A stretch of DNA of 64,000 nt, taken from positions 124,001 through 188,000 of the forward strand of contig NZ_WJYO01000005.1 of the NCBI RefSeq assembly GCF_010994095.1, given 5' to 3'. This stretch comes from Mumia xiangluensis. GTDB lineage: Bacteria > Actinomycetota > Actinomycetes > Propionibacteriales > Nocardioidaceae. A program made the position numbers and the translations under genes. The notes beneath the pieces are model-generated. The model was not told the origin of the DNA, did not search any database, and worked only from the letters and a program-made list of their open reading frames with translations. Positions 19,177 to 27,168 of the stretch are shown here, one piece after another; the stretch's first letter is position 1; every line of letters begins with the position of its first letter.

Positions 19177-19841
19177 TGTCGCGCGACGAGGACTCTCGCG
19201 ACGAGGACTACGTCGCCGCGGGGTTCCGCGGCAAGGTCGGCTACGGCTCGCGCCCTGCCGTGCTCGTGATCGACGTGGTCCAGGCGTACCTCGACCCGGA
19301 CTCCCCGCTGTCCGACGCCGGCGGCCGGTTCGAGAGCGCCCGCAAGGCGGCGGGCCAGCTCGTCGACGCCGCACGCGCGGCCGGCCACCCCGTGGTCTTC
19401 ACTTGCGTGCGCTTCCAGCCGGGCATGGCCGATGCCGGCCTGTTCGGAGCGAAGGTGCCCGCCCTGGCCGCCTTCGTCGACGGGGCTCCCGGCGGTGATT
19501 TCCCGCCCGAGCCCGCGCCGGCTCCCGGCGAGGTCGTCGTCACCAAGCAGTACGCGTCGGCGTTCTTCGGGACGTCGCTCGCGTCGACCCTGCGCACCAT
19601 GGGGGTCGACTCCGTCCTCGTGACGGGGTTCTCGACCAGCGGGTGCGTCCGGGCGTCCGCGACCGACGCACTGCAGCACGGCTTCAAGCCGATCGTCGTC
19701 GCCGAGGCGTGCGGAGACCGCGACGCGGTCACCCACGACCACAACCTGTTTGACCTCGATGCGAAGTACGCCGACGTCGTGTCCCTCGACGACGCGCTCG
19801 ACCACCTCGTCACCACCCCCGCTGAAGGAGTCCGACCGTGA
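19176..19841 (+). CDS. Isochorismatase-family amidohydrolase (N-carbamoylsarcosine amidase / maleamate amidase type)
   Basis: 221 residues. The cysteine-hydrolase triad is visible as D33 (VLVIDVV), K124 (VVVTKQY) and C157 (FSTSGCVRASATDAL). TSGCVRASA is the typical active-site segment of N-carbamoylsarcosine amidases and maleamate amidases (NicF). It should cleave a small amide and release ammonia. A maleate-isomerase-family gene is found in the same regulon (41402-42148), which makes maleamate or an alkyl-maleamate a reasonable guess. It overlaps both neighbours and so is co-translated. Confidence 0.83.
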   Translation: MSRDEDSRDEDYVAAGFRGKVGYGSRPAVLVIDVVQAYLDPDSPLSDAGGRFESARKAAGQLVDAARAAGHPVVFTCVRFQPGMADAGLFGAKVPALAAFVDGAPGGDFPPEPAPAPGEVVVTKQYASAFFGTSLASTLRTMGVDSVLVTGFSTSGCVRASATDALQHGFKPIVVAEACGDRDAVTHDHNLFDLDAKYADVVSLDDALDHLVTTPAEGVRP

Positions 19842-20422
19842 CCGTGACCGACCTGTACGACGATGCGCTCGCCTGGAACAGCTTCTCGCCCGCCGGGGCC
19901 GACGTGCCGGCGGAGATGGTGATGCTGCGCAGCGCGACGGACAGCAACTCGCGCACCGTGCTCGTCCGCTTCCCCGCCGGATGGAGCCGAGCCAAGACCG
20001 GCTACCAGCCCGCGGGCGAGGAGATGCTCGTGCTGTCGGGCGCGCTGACGATGAGCGGGCACACGGGTACGCCCGGGCACCTGCTGGTCGTCGAGCCGAA
20101 GGCCACCCGCGCCGACACGGCGACCACCGGCGAGACGCGTGCGCTCGTGTGGTTCTCCGGTGCGCCGGGCGGCTGGACCGAGGACGTGCTGGACGAGGCG
20201 GAGGCCGGGTCGATCTCCGTCCTGCCGGTCGGTGCTGAGCTGCGGCGCGAGCCGAGCGACGCCCTCCCCGGCCTCGTCGAGGTGCTCGAGGACGCCGCCG
20301 GGCGGACGTTCGAGAACGACGTCGACCTCGTGTGGCTCGCGACGGGCCAGTGGGCCCACGTCGCGGCCGGTGACGCTGCGCCCGAGGTGAGCGGCGAGGT
20401 CGTGGTCCGCCACTGGATCTGA
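19838..20422 (+). CDS. Cupin-like protein of unknown substrate
   Basis: 194 residues from GTG 19838, which overlaps the previous stop. The middle shows a cupin-type stretch (FPAGWSRAKTGYQPAGEEMLVLSGALTM written in parts: FPAGWS, GEEMLVLSGAL, GTPGHLLVVEP), as in ChrR-like anti-sigma or small dioxygenase cupins. The classical metal-binding His pair is not clear, so catalysis is uncertain. It is the last gene of the CaiB operon and a strong hairpin follows. Confidence 0.6.
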   Translation: MTVTDLYDDALAWNSFSPAGADVPAEMVMLRSATDSNSRTVLVRFPAGWSRAKTGYQPAGEEMLVLSGALTMSGHTGTPGHLLVVEPKATRADTATTGETRALVWFSGAPGGWTEDVLDEAEAGSISVLPVGAELRREPSDALPGLVEVLEDAAGRTFENDVDLVWLATGQWAHVAAGDAAPEVSGEVVVRHWI

Positions 20423-20437
20423 TCGATCCCACGAACG

Positions 20438-20485
20438 CGACGCCGTTGCTCGGCCGATAACCCCCGGGGTTGAGCAGCGGCGTCG
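20438..20485 (+). terminator. Terminator after the CaiB-amidase-cupin operon
   Basis: A 14-bp stem (CGACGCCGTTGCTC / GAGCAGCGGCGTCG, one G-T pair) with a 20-nt loop, then TTCC, lies 16 bp after the cupin stop. Confidence 0.7.
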
Positions 20486-20563
20486 TTCCATGTCTGCGTG
20501 CAGGAGGCACGGACAGACAGACACGGGCAGACAGCTGCGCGCAGGCGGTGCTTCAGTTGGGAC

Positions 20564-20603
20564 GAGGTGACCCGGGTCTGTGCACGCGGACCCGGGCCAC
20601 CTC
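20564..20603 (-). terminator. Terminator hairpin for the MFS gene
   Basis: GAGGTG-a-CCCGGGTC pairs with GACCCGGG-c-CACCTC around a short loop, 4 bp beyond the stop of the minus-strand transporter gene. The region 20486-20563 between the two hairpins shows nothing else I can name. Confidence 0.65.
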
Positions 20604-20606
20604 GGG

Positions 20607-22004
20607 TCAGTCGCGCGCCAGCGCCCTGTCGGCGTCCTCGTCGTAGGACGAGGAGATCGCACGCAGGACCAGCACGCTCGCGAACAGCGGGGGCAGGAGT
20701 CCCAGGAACGCGAGGTTGATCGAGCCTGTGGTGTCGGAGACGATGCCGATGATCAGGGGCCCCAGGGCGCCGCCCAGCGTCGTCAGGAACTGCAGGAGCG
20801 CGAACCCGATGCCGCGCTGCGTCGCTGGGACCACGTCGGCGGAGGCTGCGGTGAGGTTGGGGATGGCGCCGGCGAAGCCCACGCAGGCGATGGCGACGAG
20901 CGTGAGGCGGATCCCCAGGCCCGGCAGCAGCACGACCCCGGTGATGGCGACGGCGCCGAGGAACAGGAAGCCGAGGCTCACGCGCACACGCCAGCCCGCG
21001 CGTACGCGGTGGTACTTGTCGCCGAGTCGGCTGCCGATGATGATGCCGATCACGATGCCGGTCCCACCGACACCGCCGGCCAGGCCCGAGGCGGCCGCGG
21101 CGTCGAGGTCCTCGGTGCGCTCGAGCAGGGTGGGCAGCCAGTAGAAGAGGCCGCCGAGCCCGAGGTAGAGGAGGCAGAGGCTGATGATGACGCCGCGCAG
21201 CGTCGGGATGCGCAGGAGCGCGCGCGCCTCGCTGGTCACCGACTGACGCGGGGCGTCGGTCGCGGCAGTCGCCTCGACCTCCGCGACGCCTGCGCGCAGG
21301 CGGTCGATCCGGTCGCCGACGCCGCGGACGGGTTCGCGCAGCGTGAAGGCGAGCACGGCGATGAGGAGGCCCGGGACGGCGATGATGAAGAACACCGACC
21401 GCCAGTCGAACGCCTCGGCGACCGCGCCGCCGAGGGCGACGCCGACCGGGAGGCCGATGTAGTAGCCGGCGCGCTCCATGCCGTACGCCTTGCCGCGCGC
21501 CGAGCCGGGGTAGTAGTCGGCGAGCAGGCTGGAGGCCGGCGGGTTGTAGAGCTGACCCGCGGCGCCGAGGAGGATCCGGGTGATGAAGAAGAGGGCGAAC
21601 GTCGTGGCGAGACCGCTCATGATCGAGCAGGCGGCCCAGGCGAGCACGACCAGACCGATGATGGTCGAGCGCCGGCCGGTGTCGGCGAGCCGGCCCGCGG
21701 GCAGGAGCAGGACGACGCCGGCGATCGCCGCAGCCGTCGGGATCGCCCCGGCCCAGGTGTCGCTGAAGCCGAAGTGGTCCTGGATCGCAGGGAGCGCACC
21801 GGCGACGAGGTTGACCTCGACACGGTCGATGAAGGCGACGAGCGCGACCACGATCGCTGCCCACCAGCCGAACGGCACCGGCTTCGCGAGGTCCACCTCG
21901 ACTGGACCGCGACCCGCGAACGCGACCAGGGACGCGGTCGCTGGGACGGTCGGGGAATCGCCGTCCGATCCGGGCGTCCGGTCATCGACGGGGGAGTCCG
22001 ACAT
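20607..22004 (-). CDS. MFS transporter
   Basis: 465 residues from ATG 22004, which has GAGAGG 9 bp upstream; an in-frame ATG at 22031 lacks a ribosome site. Twelve hydrophobic segments are visible, with the MFS loop motif GRLADTGRRSTI between helices 2 and 3 and a long polar central loop (about 225-260). It resembles the spinster/metabolite-H+ symporter branch (helix 4 region GAAGQLYNPPASSLLADYYP). It is divergent from the nitrilase-like gene with operator B between them, so it may move a pathway substrate or product. Direction and substrate are unknown. Confidence 0.82.
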   Translation of the reverse strand: MSDSPVDDRTPGSDGDSPTVPATASLVAFAGRGPVEVDLAKPVPFGWWAAIVVALVAFIDRVEVNLVAGALPAIQDHFGFSDTWAGAIPTAAAIAGVVLLLPAGRLADTGRRSTIIGLVVLAWAACSIMSGLATTFALFFITRILLGAAGQLYNPPASSLLADYYPGSARGKAYGMERAGYYIGLPVGVALGGAVAEAFDWRSVFFIIAVPGLLIAVLAFTLREPVRGVGDRIDRLRAGVAEVEATAATDAPRQSVTSEARALLRIPTLRGVIISLCLLYLGLGGLFYWLPTLLERTEDLDAAAASGLAGGVGGTGIVIGIIIGSRLGDKYHRVRAGWRVRVSLGFLFLGAVAITGVVLLPGLGIRLTLVAIACVGFAGAIPNLTAASADVVPATQRGIGFALLQFLTTLGGALGPLIIGIVSDTTGSINLAFLGLLPPLFASVLVLRAISSSYDEDADRALARD

Positions 22005-22061
22005 GTCTGGGTGCCTCTCGTCGTGGATCATGATGGGGTAAGTGTAGGAGAAAATCGTAGA

Positions 22062-22073
22062 AGAATATATGGT
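22062..22073 (-). promoter_or_regulatory. Candidate GntR operator B (MFS/nitrilase divergent promoter)
   Basis: The minus strand reads ACCATATATTCT, one mismatch to the shared element. A second half-like ATCGTAGAAGAA lies beside it at 22054. The site is only 6 bp before the nitrilase ATG, which has no ribosome site, so a near-leaderless transcript is possible. Confidence 0.55.
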
Positions 22074-22079
22074 TTGGCC

Positions 22080-23759
22080 ATGACCGTCGTTCGAGTAGCC
22101 GCTGTCCAGTTCGCCGCGTCCGAGGACGTCGAGCAGAACCTCGCCACCGCTCTGCGCCTCACCGAGGAGGCCGCGTCCCAGGGCGCGCAGGTCGTCGTGC
22201 TCCCTGAGTTCGGCAACCACGTCTCCTGGTACGCCGACCGCGCGCACGCCCGGCGGATGGCGGTGACGCTCGACGGCCCGTTCGTCTCCGCCCTCGCCGC
22301 CAAGGCCGCCGAGCGGGGCATCTACCTGATGGCCAACTGCACGCTGGCGCGTGAGGACGGCCGCACCACGGGCAGCAACATCCTCATCGGTCCGGACGGC
22401 TCCATCCTCGCCACGACCGACAAGCAGGTGCTGATGGGGAGCGAGCGCGACCACATCGACCCCGCCGTCGAGGCGTCCCCGGTGATCGAGACGCCGCTCG
22501 GCCGCATGGGCCTCTACTCCTGCATGGACGGCGTCATCTACGAGACGCCGCGGATGCTGGCCGTCGACGGTGCCCAGATCCTCCTGAACAGCATCAACTC
22601 CTTCGCGCTCGACGAGGCCACACTCCACGTCCCGGTGCGCGCGGTCGAGAACAAGGTGTGGGTGGTCGCTGCCAACAAGGTCGGCCCCCTCGTCCCCGAG
22701 CACAGCATCGAGGCCGTCGCCCAGGCGGTCGGCGTTCCGGTCGACCTGCTGCACGGTGCGGGCGAGAGCCAGATCGTCGCGCCGGACGGCACCGTCGTCG
22801 CGATCGCCCCTCGCACCGGCGAGGCCGTCGTCGTCGCCGACATCGAGGTCGATGCGGCCGACGACAAGCGCCGTACGGACGGGACCGACGTGATGGCCTC
22901 GCGCCGTCCCGAGCTGTACGGCCCGATCGTCGAGGCACCCCGCGGACGTACGGCGCCGGCCGGCGCCGCGGAGCTCGTGACCGCCGTCATTTCGCCCGCC
23001 GACGACGACGTCCTCGGGCTGCTCCGTGACGCCGTCGCCGCAGGCGCGCGGCTGGTCGTGCTCCCCGAGCTGGCGGCCTGGGTCGACGGCGTCGTCGACC
23101 CGGTGGGCCCGCGCTTCACGGAGGAGGCCGTCGTCGAGGCGCTCGCCGGCACGGACGCGATCGCCGTGACCTCCGTGCGTGACGACGACCAGCACGTCGG
23201 CCTCGTCCTCGACGCTCGCGGCGAGGTCGCGCGTCAGCCGCAGCTGCACACGAGTGCCCGTCACGCCGACTGGGCGACCCGGCTCGGCGACGATCTCGTC
23301 GTGGTCGAGCGCGACTTCGGCCGCCTCGCGGTCGTGGTCGGCGATGACGCGCTGTACCCCGAGACGTTCCGCCTCGCCGCGCTGAAGGACGCTGACGTGG
23401 TCGCCGTCCCGTTCACCGTCGCGGGTGCCCACGACATCGATCTGATGCTCCTCGAGCGCGCCGCCGAGAACCGCCTCAACGTGGCGGTCGCGAGCCGCCG
23501 GACCGACCACGGCGCCGGCGCGGTCATCCCGCTCTCCGGCGACTTCACCCTCTGGAGCGAGTGGGACGGACCCTTCGTCGGGATCATCAGCCGCCCCGAG
23601 CCCCTCGTGGCGACCGAGTCCGTGACCCTCGCGACGGTGCGCCCCGAGTGCGCCACCAACCGCTTCGTCAGCCGCGGGACCGACGTGGTCGACGGGCGCC
23701 CCTGGGCCCTCGCCGACTCGCTCGTCCGCGCGGCGACCCCGCAGCACGCCTCGGCCTGA
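22080..23759 (+). CDS. Nitrilase-superfamily carbon-nitrogen hydrolase with a degenerate second nitrilase domain
   Basis: 559 residues, about twice the family length. The first domain (about 1-280) has the full triad E43 (LPEFG), K115 (TTDKQVLMG) and C148 (LYSCMDGV). The second (about 300-550) repeats the fold (VVLPELAAW, FRLAALKDADVVAVPF), but where the catalytic cysteine should be it reads VVGDDALYPE, so it is probably inactive. The family hydrolyses nitriles or amides. It is the first gene of the transcript that continues into the cobalt transporter cbiMNQO, 26 bp downstream. Confidence 0.85.
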   Translation: MTVVRVAAVQFAASEDVEQNLATALRLTEEAASQGAQVVVLPEFGNHVSWYADRAHARRMAVTLDGPFVSALAAKAAERGIYLMANCTLAREDGRTTGSNILIGPDGSILATTDKQVLMGSERDHIDPAVEASPVIETPLGRMGLYSCMDGVIYETPRMLAVDGAQILLNSINSFALDEATLHVPVRAVENKVWVVAANKVGPLVPEHSIEAVAQAVGVPVDLLHGAGESQIVAPDGTVVAIAPRTGEAVVVADIEVDAADDKRRTDGTDVMASRRPELYGPIVEAPRGRTAPAGAAELVTAVISPADDDVLGLLRDAVAAGARLVVLPELAAWVDGVVDPVGPRFTEEAVVEALAGTDAIAVTSVRDDDQHVGLVLDARGEVARQPQLHTSARHADWATRLGDDLVVVERDFGRLAVVVGDDALYPETFRLAALKDADVVAVPFTVAGAHDIDLMLLERAAENRLNVAVASRRTDHGAGAVIPLSGDFTLWSEWDGPFVGIISRPEPLVATESVTLATVRPECATNRFVSRGTDVVDGRPWALADSLVRAATPQHASA

Positions 23760-23785
23760 CAGACCGAGCGAACGAAAGGAACACC

Positions 23786-24478
23786 ATGCACGTCCCAGAC
23801 GGATTCCTCGACGCGCCGACGTCGGTGGCCACCGGCGCGATCGCCGTCGGTGCGCTCGCCTACGCCATGAAGCGCGCGCGCCACGAGCAGCCCGACGACC
23901 GCACCGCGCCGCTCGCCGGCCTGGTCGCGACCTTCATCTTCGCTGCGCAGATGGTGAACTTCCCGGTCGGTGCCGGCACCAGCGGCCACCTGCTCGGCGG
24001 TGCGCTGGCTGCCGTGCTCGTCGGGCCGGCGACCGCCGCGATGTGCGTGTCGGTCGTCCTGGTCGTGCAGGCGCTGCTGTTCGCCGACGGTGGCGTGACG
24101 GCGCTCGGCACCAACATCACGCTGATGGCCGTCGTGGGTGTCGGCGCCGGCTGGCTCGCGTTCCTCGCCGCGCGCGCCGTGCTCCCCAAGCGGCTGCCGT
24201 CGGTGCCGGTTGCCGCTGCCTTCGGTGCCTTCGTCTCGGTCCCCGTGGCCTCGCTCGCGTTCGTCGGCCTGTACGCCGTCGGCGGGCAGGCGCCGATCCC
24301 GCTGGACACCCTGACCGCCGCGATGGTCGGCTGGCACTCGCTGATCGGCATCGGCGAGGCCGTCATCACCGGCCTGGTGGTCAGCGCGGTCATCGCCCTA
24401 CGACCCGACCTCGTGTACGGCGCTCGCGACGTGGTCGCGACCACTCCGCTGGAGATCCGCGAAGGAGCAGTCCTGTGA
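23786..24478 (+). CDS. cbiM: Cobalt ECF/ABC transporter substrate-capture protein CbiM
   Basis: 230 residues with the exact family N-terminus MHVPDGFL, whose amino terminus and His2 bind the metal. About six or seven membrane segments follow. CbiM is the metal-specific component of the CbiMNQO importer for Co2+, while NikM homologues take Ni2+. The neighbours cbiN, cbiQ and cbiO complete the system. AAAGGA precedes the ATG. Its location behind the nitrilase-like gene, in a GntR-motif promoter unit, ties cobalt uptake to the catabolic island rather than to B12 synthesis. Confidence 0.92.
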   Translation: MHVPDGFLDAPTSVATGAIAVGALAYAMKRARHEQPDDRTAPLAGLVATFIFAAQMVNFPVGAGTSGHLLGGALAAVLVGPATAAMCVSVVLVVQALLFADGGVTALGTNITLMAVVGVGAGWLAFLAARAVLPKRLPSVPVAAAFGAFVSVPVASLAFVGLYAVGGQAPIPLDTLTAAMVGWHSLIGIGEAVITGLVVSAVIALRPDLVYGARDVVATTPLEIREGAVL

Positions 24479-24822
24479 CGACGTCCGCAGCCCCGACACC
24501 AACCCGTCGCGTCTCGACGAAGGTGTTCGTGATCGTGATGATCGCGTTCGCCGCGATTACCGCCGGGATCGTCAGCTTCTACGCGTCGGGCAGCCCCGAC
24601 GGCCTCGAGCACGTCGCTGGGACGCAGGGCTTCCTCGACTCGGCGACCGAGCACCGCTTCGCCGACTGGCCGCTCGCCGACTACGCGGTGGCGGGCATCG
24701 ACAACGCGCGCCTGTCCGGCGGCCTCGCCGGACTGGTCGGGTGCGCGGCCGTCCTCCTCCTGGCGATGGGGATCGGGCGCATGCTGCGCCGTCCGGCCCA
24801 GGCTGAGACGACCCAGTCCTGA
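24475..24822 (+). CDS. cbiN: CbiN/PDGLE-domain component of the cobalt transporter
   Basis: 115 residues from GTG 24475, overlapping the cbiM stop. Two hydrophobic segments (about 18-38 and 80-102) flank a short extracytoplasmic loop with SPDGLEHVAG, the PDGLE motif. In the family this small protein is needed for metal loading of CbiM. Confidence 0.85.
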   Translation: MTTSAAPTPTRRVSTKVFVIVMIAFAAITAGIVSFYASGSPDGLEHVAGTQGFLDSATEHRFADWPLADYAVAGIDNARLSGGLAGLVGCAAVLLLAMGIGRMLRRPAQAETTQS

Positions 24823-24823
24823 C

Positions 24824-25495
24824 ATGGCCGACGGCAGCCACGGGCACACGCTGTACTTCCACACGCACTCCGCCGTCCACCGAGCCGCTCCGCACCACAA
24901 GGTCGCAGCGCTCGTCGGCTTCGTGCTCGTGGTCGTCGCGACGCCGCGCGAGTGGGTCGCCGCCTTCGCGGCGTACCTCGCCGTGCTCGTGGTCGTCATC
25001 GCCGTCGCTCACGTCCCGTTCGGCTACATCGCCCGACGGATGGTGGTCGAGCTCCCCTTCGTCGTCTTCGCCGTGCTGATGCCGTTCGTCGCCGTCGGCC
25101 CGCGTATCGAGGTGGCGGGGCTGTCGCTCTCGCAGGCCGGCCTGTGGGCGGCCTGGGGCCTGCTCGTCAAGGGCACGATCAGCGTGATCGCCTCGCTCAC
25201 GCTCGCCGCGACGACGGAGCCGCACCAGCTCCCCGGCGCCCTTGCCCGGCTGCGTGTGCCGGCGCAGCTGGTGCAGATCGTGACGTTCATGGTCCGCTAC
25301 CTCGACGTCGTGTCGTCGGAGATGCGGCGGATGCGGATCGCGCGCGAGTCGCGCGGCTTCCAGGCGCGCTCGCTCTCGTCCTGGTGGGTGCAGGCGCGCG
25401 CCGTGGGCGCGCTGTTCGTCCGCGCGTACGATCGGGGCGAGCGTGTGCACCTGGCCATGCTCGCGCGCGGCTACGAAGGGGAGGGGCGGCGGTGA
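24824..25495 (+). CDS. cbiQ: Energy-coupling transmembrane protein CbiQ
   Basis: 223 residues, mostly hydrophobic, with the EcfT/CbiQ signature MRRMRIARESRGF that couples to the ATPase, followed by RAVGALFVRAYDRGERV. It starts 2 bp after cbiN and its stop overlaps the cbiO start. It connects CbiM to CbiO in the metal importer. Confidence 0.9.
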   Translation: MADGSHGHTLYFHTHSAVHRAAPHHKVAALVGFVLVVVATPREWVAAFAAYLAVLVVVIAVAHVPFGYIARRMVVELPFVVFAVLMPFVAVGPRIEVAGLSLSQAGLWAAWGLLVKGTISVIASLTLAATTEPHQLPGALARLRVPAQLVQIVTFMVRYLDVVSSEMRRMRIARESRGFQARSLSSWWVQARAVGALFVRAYDRGERVHLAMLARGYEGEGRR

Positions 25496-26262
25496 GCACC
25501 ACGACGCAGCCGGGCCCCGCGCTCCAGGTCGAGGGTCTCGCGTACGCGTATCCCGACGGACGTCAGGTCCTGTACGGCGTCGACCTGACCGTCGCACGCG
25601 GCGAGCGGGTCGCGCTGCTGGGCCCGAACGGAGCCGGCAAGACGACGCTCGCCCTGCACCTCAACGGGATCCTCACCGCCGGGGCCGGCACGGTCACCGT
25701 TGCCGGCATGCCGGTGGGCAAGAAGCATCTGCGCGACATCCGGCGCCGGGTCGGCATCGTGTTCCAGGATCCCGACGACCAGCTCTTCATGGCGACGGTC
25801 CGCGACGACGTCGCCTTCGGGCCGGCCAACTACGGCGTGCGGGGGGAGGAGCTCGAACGCTGCGTCGTCGAGGCGCTCGAGCTGGTCGGGATGCTCGACG
25901 CGATCGACCAGGCCCCGCACCACCTCTCGCTCGGCCAGCGCCGGCGAGTGGCGCTCGCGACCGTGCTGGCGATGCGGCCGGAGGTGCTCGTGCTCGACGA
26001 GCCCTCCACGTTCCTCGACCCCGCGGCGCGACGAGAGCTGGTCGAGACGCTCGACGGGCTCGACGTCACGCTGCTGATGGTCACGCACGACCTTCCGTAC
26101 GCGCTTCAGCTCTGCGAGCGGGCGGTCATCCTGTCCGACGGCGTGATCGCCGCCGACGGACCCACGGTCGACGTGCTCACCGACTCCGCGCTCATGGCAC
26201 GGCACCGGCTCGAGCTGCCGTTCGGGTTCGACCCGCGCGCAGCCATGGCCGCGCGTCGCTGA
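25492..26262 (+). CDS. cbiO: ATPase CbiO of the cobalt transporter
   Basis: 256 residues from GTG 25492. Walker A GPNGAGKTT, Q-loop FQDPDDQLF (typical of ECF ATPases), signature LSLGQRRR and Walker B VLVLDEPSTFLD are all present. It powers CbiMNQ. It is the last gene of the nitrilase-cbi transcript and is convergent with the GntR gene. Confidence 0.92.
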   Translation: MSTTTQPGPALQVEGLAYAYPDGRQVLYGVDLTVARGERVALLGPNGAGKTTLALHLNGILTAGAGTVTVAGMPVGKKHLRDIRRRVGIVFQDPDDQLFMATVRDDVAFGPANYGVRGEELERCVVEALELVGMLDAIDQAPHHLSLGQRRRVALATVLAMRPEVLVLDEPSTFLDPAARRELVETLDGLDVTLLMVTHDLPYALQLCERAVILSDGVIAADGPTVDVLTDSALMARHRLELPFGFDPRAAMAARR

Positions 26263-26276
26263 GCTGCCGGGCCGGG

Positions 26277-26317
26277 CTGACGGGCGAGGACGACGGGCTG
26301 CTCGCCCACCCCGTCAG
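26277..26317. terminator. Hairpin between convergent cbiO and gntR genes
   Basis: CTGACGGGCGAG pairs with CTCGCCC..CCGTCAG (a 3-nt bulge in the second arm). The structure includes the stop codon of the GntR gene and could serve both directions. No long T-run is seen. Confidence 0.45.
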
Positions 26318-27018
26318 GCGCTCGCCGAGACCTCGCGCCGCTCGAGCGCGGCCATCAGCGACTTCTCGCTGCCGTTGAGGTGGTCGATCCAGGCCTTCTT
26401 GAACTCCGGGCCCTTGCGGTCGCGCGCCAGCTCGAGGAGCAGGCGGTGCTCGTCGATCCGCTGCTCCTTGGTCTCCGGAGCGTGGTCGAGGTCGGCCATC
26501 GTGATGTGCAGGTAGCGGTCGGCCGAGTGCCACAGCAGGTCGAGCACGTTCTTGTCGGCCGCACCCATCACGTCCGCCAGCAGCGTGGCGTGGAAGTGGT
26601 GGTGCGCCGCTGCCAGCGCCGCCGGCTCGCGCTCGATGGCGACGTACTCCTCGAGTGCCTCCTCGGCCTCGGCGAGCCGCTCGTCGGTCATCTGGCGTGC
26701 GGCGCGGACGGCGAGGTCTCCCTCGATCAGCCGCCGGAGCCGGTAGATGTCGGTGAGGTCGTCGGCGCTCAGTGCCGCGACGAGCGCGGAGCGGCCGGGG
26801 CGGAGGCTGACGATGCCCTCGCTCTCGAGCCGGCGCAACGCCTCCCGGACGGGGATGTGGCTGACGTCGTACAGCTCGCACAGCTCCACGATGGACACCG
26901 AGGTGCCCGGCTGGATCTCGCCCGTCAGGATCGACGCCCGGAGCTCGCTCGTCACGCGGTCGACGAGCGACACGTGGGCGATCGGTCGACTGGTCCGGCT
27001 GCTGCCTCGTCGGGCCAT
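26314..27018 (-). CDS. GntR/FadR-subfamily (FCD) transcriptional regulator, likely regulator of the island
   Basis: 234 residues. The N-terminal winged helix has the GntR hallmark SHIPVREALRRLESEGIV and GRSALVAALS. The C-terminal FCD helical domain (about 85-225) carries histidines in HHHFHATLLAD and DEHRLLLELA, suited to metal/carboxylate ligand binding. It lies divergent from the large 27-35 kb operon, and two copies of the shared AT-rich element lie in the gap. FCD regulators usually sense organic acids from the pathway they control. I infer that it binds the eight ATCRTATATNCT-like sites listed here; the binding itself is not shown. Confidence 0.88.
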   Translation of the reverse strand: MARRGSSRTSRPIAHVSLVDRVTSELRASILTGEIQPGTSVSIVELCELYDVSHIPVREALRRLESEGIVSLRPGRSALVAALSADDLTDIYRLRRLIEGDLAVRAARQMTDERLAEAEEALEEYVAIEREPAALAAAHHHFHATLLADVMGAADKNVLDLLWHSADRYLHITMADLDHAPETKEQRIDEHRLLLELARDRKGPEFKKAWIDHLNGSEKSLMAALERREVSASA

Positions 27019-27054
27019 GCTGTGCTCCTGCTGCTGACGGATGGGTCCGGTCAA

Positions 27055-27066
27055 ATCGTAGATCAT
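27055..27066 (+). promoter_or_regulatory. Candidate GntR operator C (autoregulation)
   Basis: ATCGTAGATCAT, two differences from the shared element, followed by a CGCGAT dyad. It lies 37 bp upstream of the gntR start. Confidence 0.45.
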
Positions 27067-27129
27067 CGCGATTCTGACAGCAGGTAGCCACGAGAAGCGA
27101 GTTTCCCCTTGCCAGATGGCATAGTCGAT

Positions 27130-27141
27130 ATTGTATATTCT
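27130..27141 (+). promoter_or_regulatory. Candidate GntR operator D (27-35 kb operon)
   Basis: ATTGTATATTCT, one difference from ATCRTATATNCT, 27 bp upstream of the GTG start of the flavin reductase fusion gene. TATATT may double as a -10 box. Confidence 0.6.
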
Positions 27142-27168
27142 TTCCATCCGGTAGGTAGGAGGTGTCTC

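Noticed and set aside
23760-23785. Cobalamin riboswitch before cbiM
   Set aside because: The gap to the upstream gene is only 26 bp, far too short for a riboswitch.
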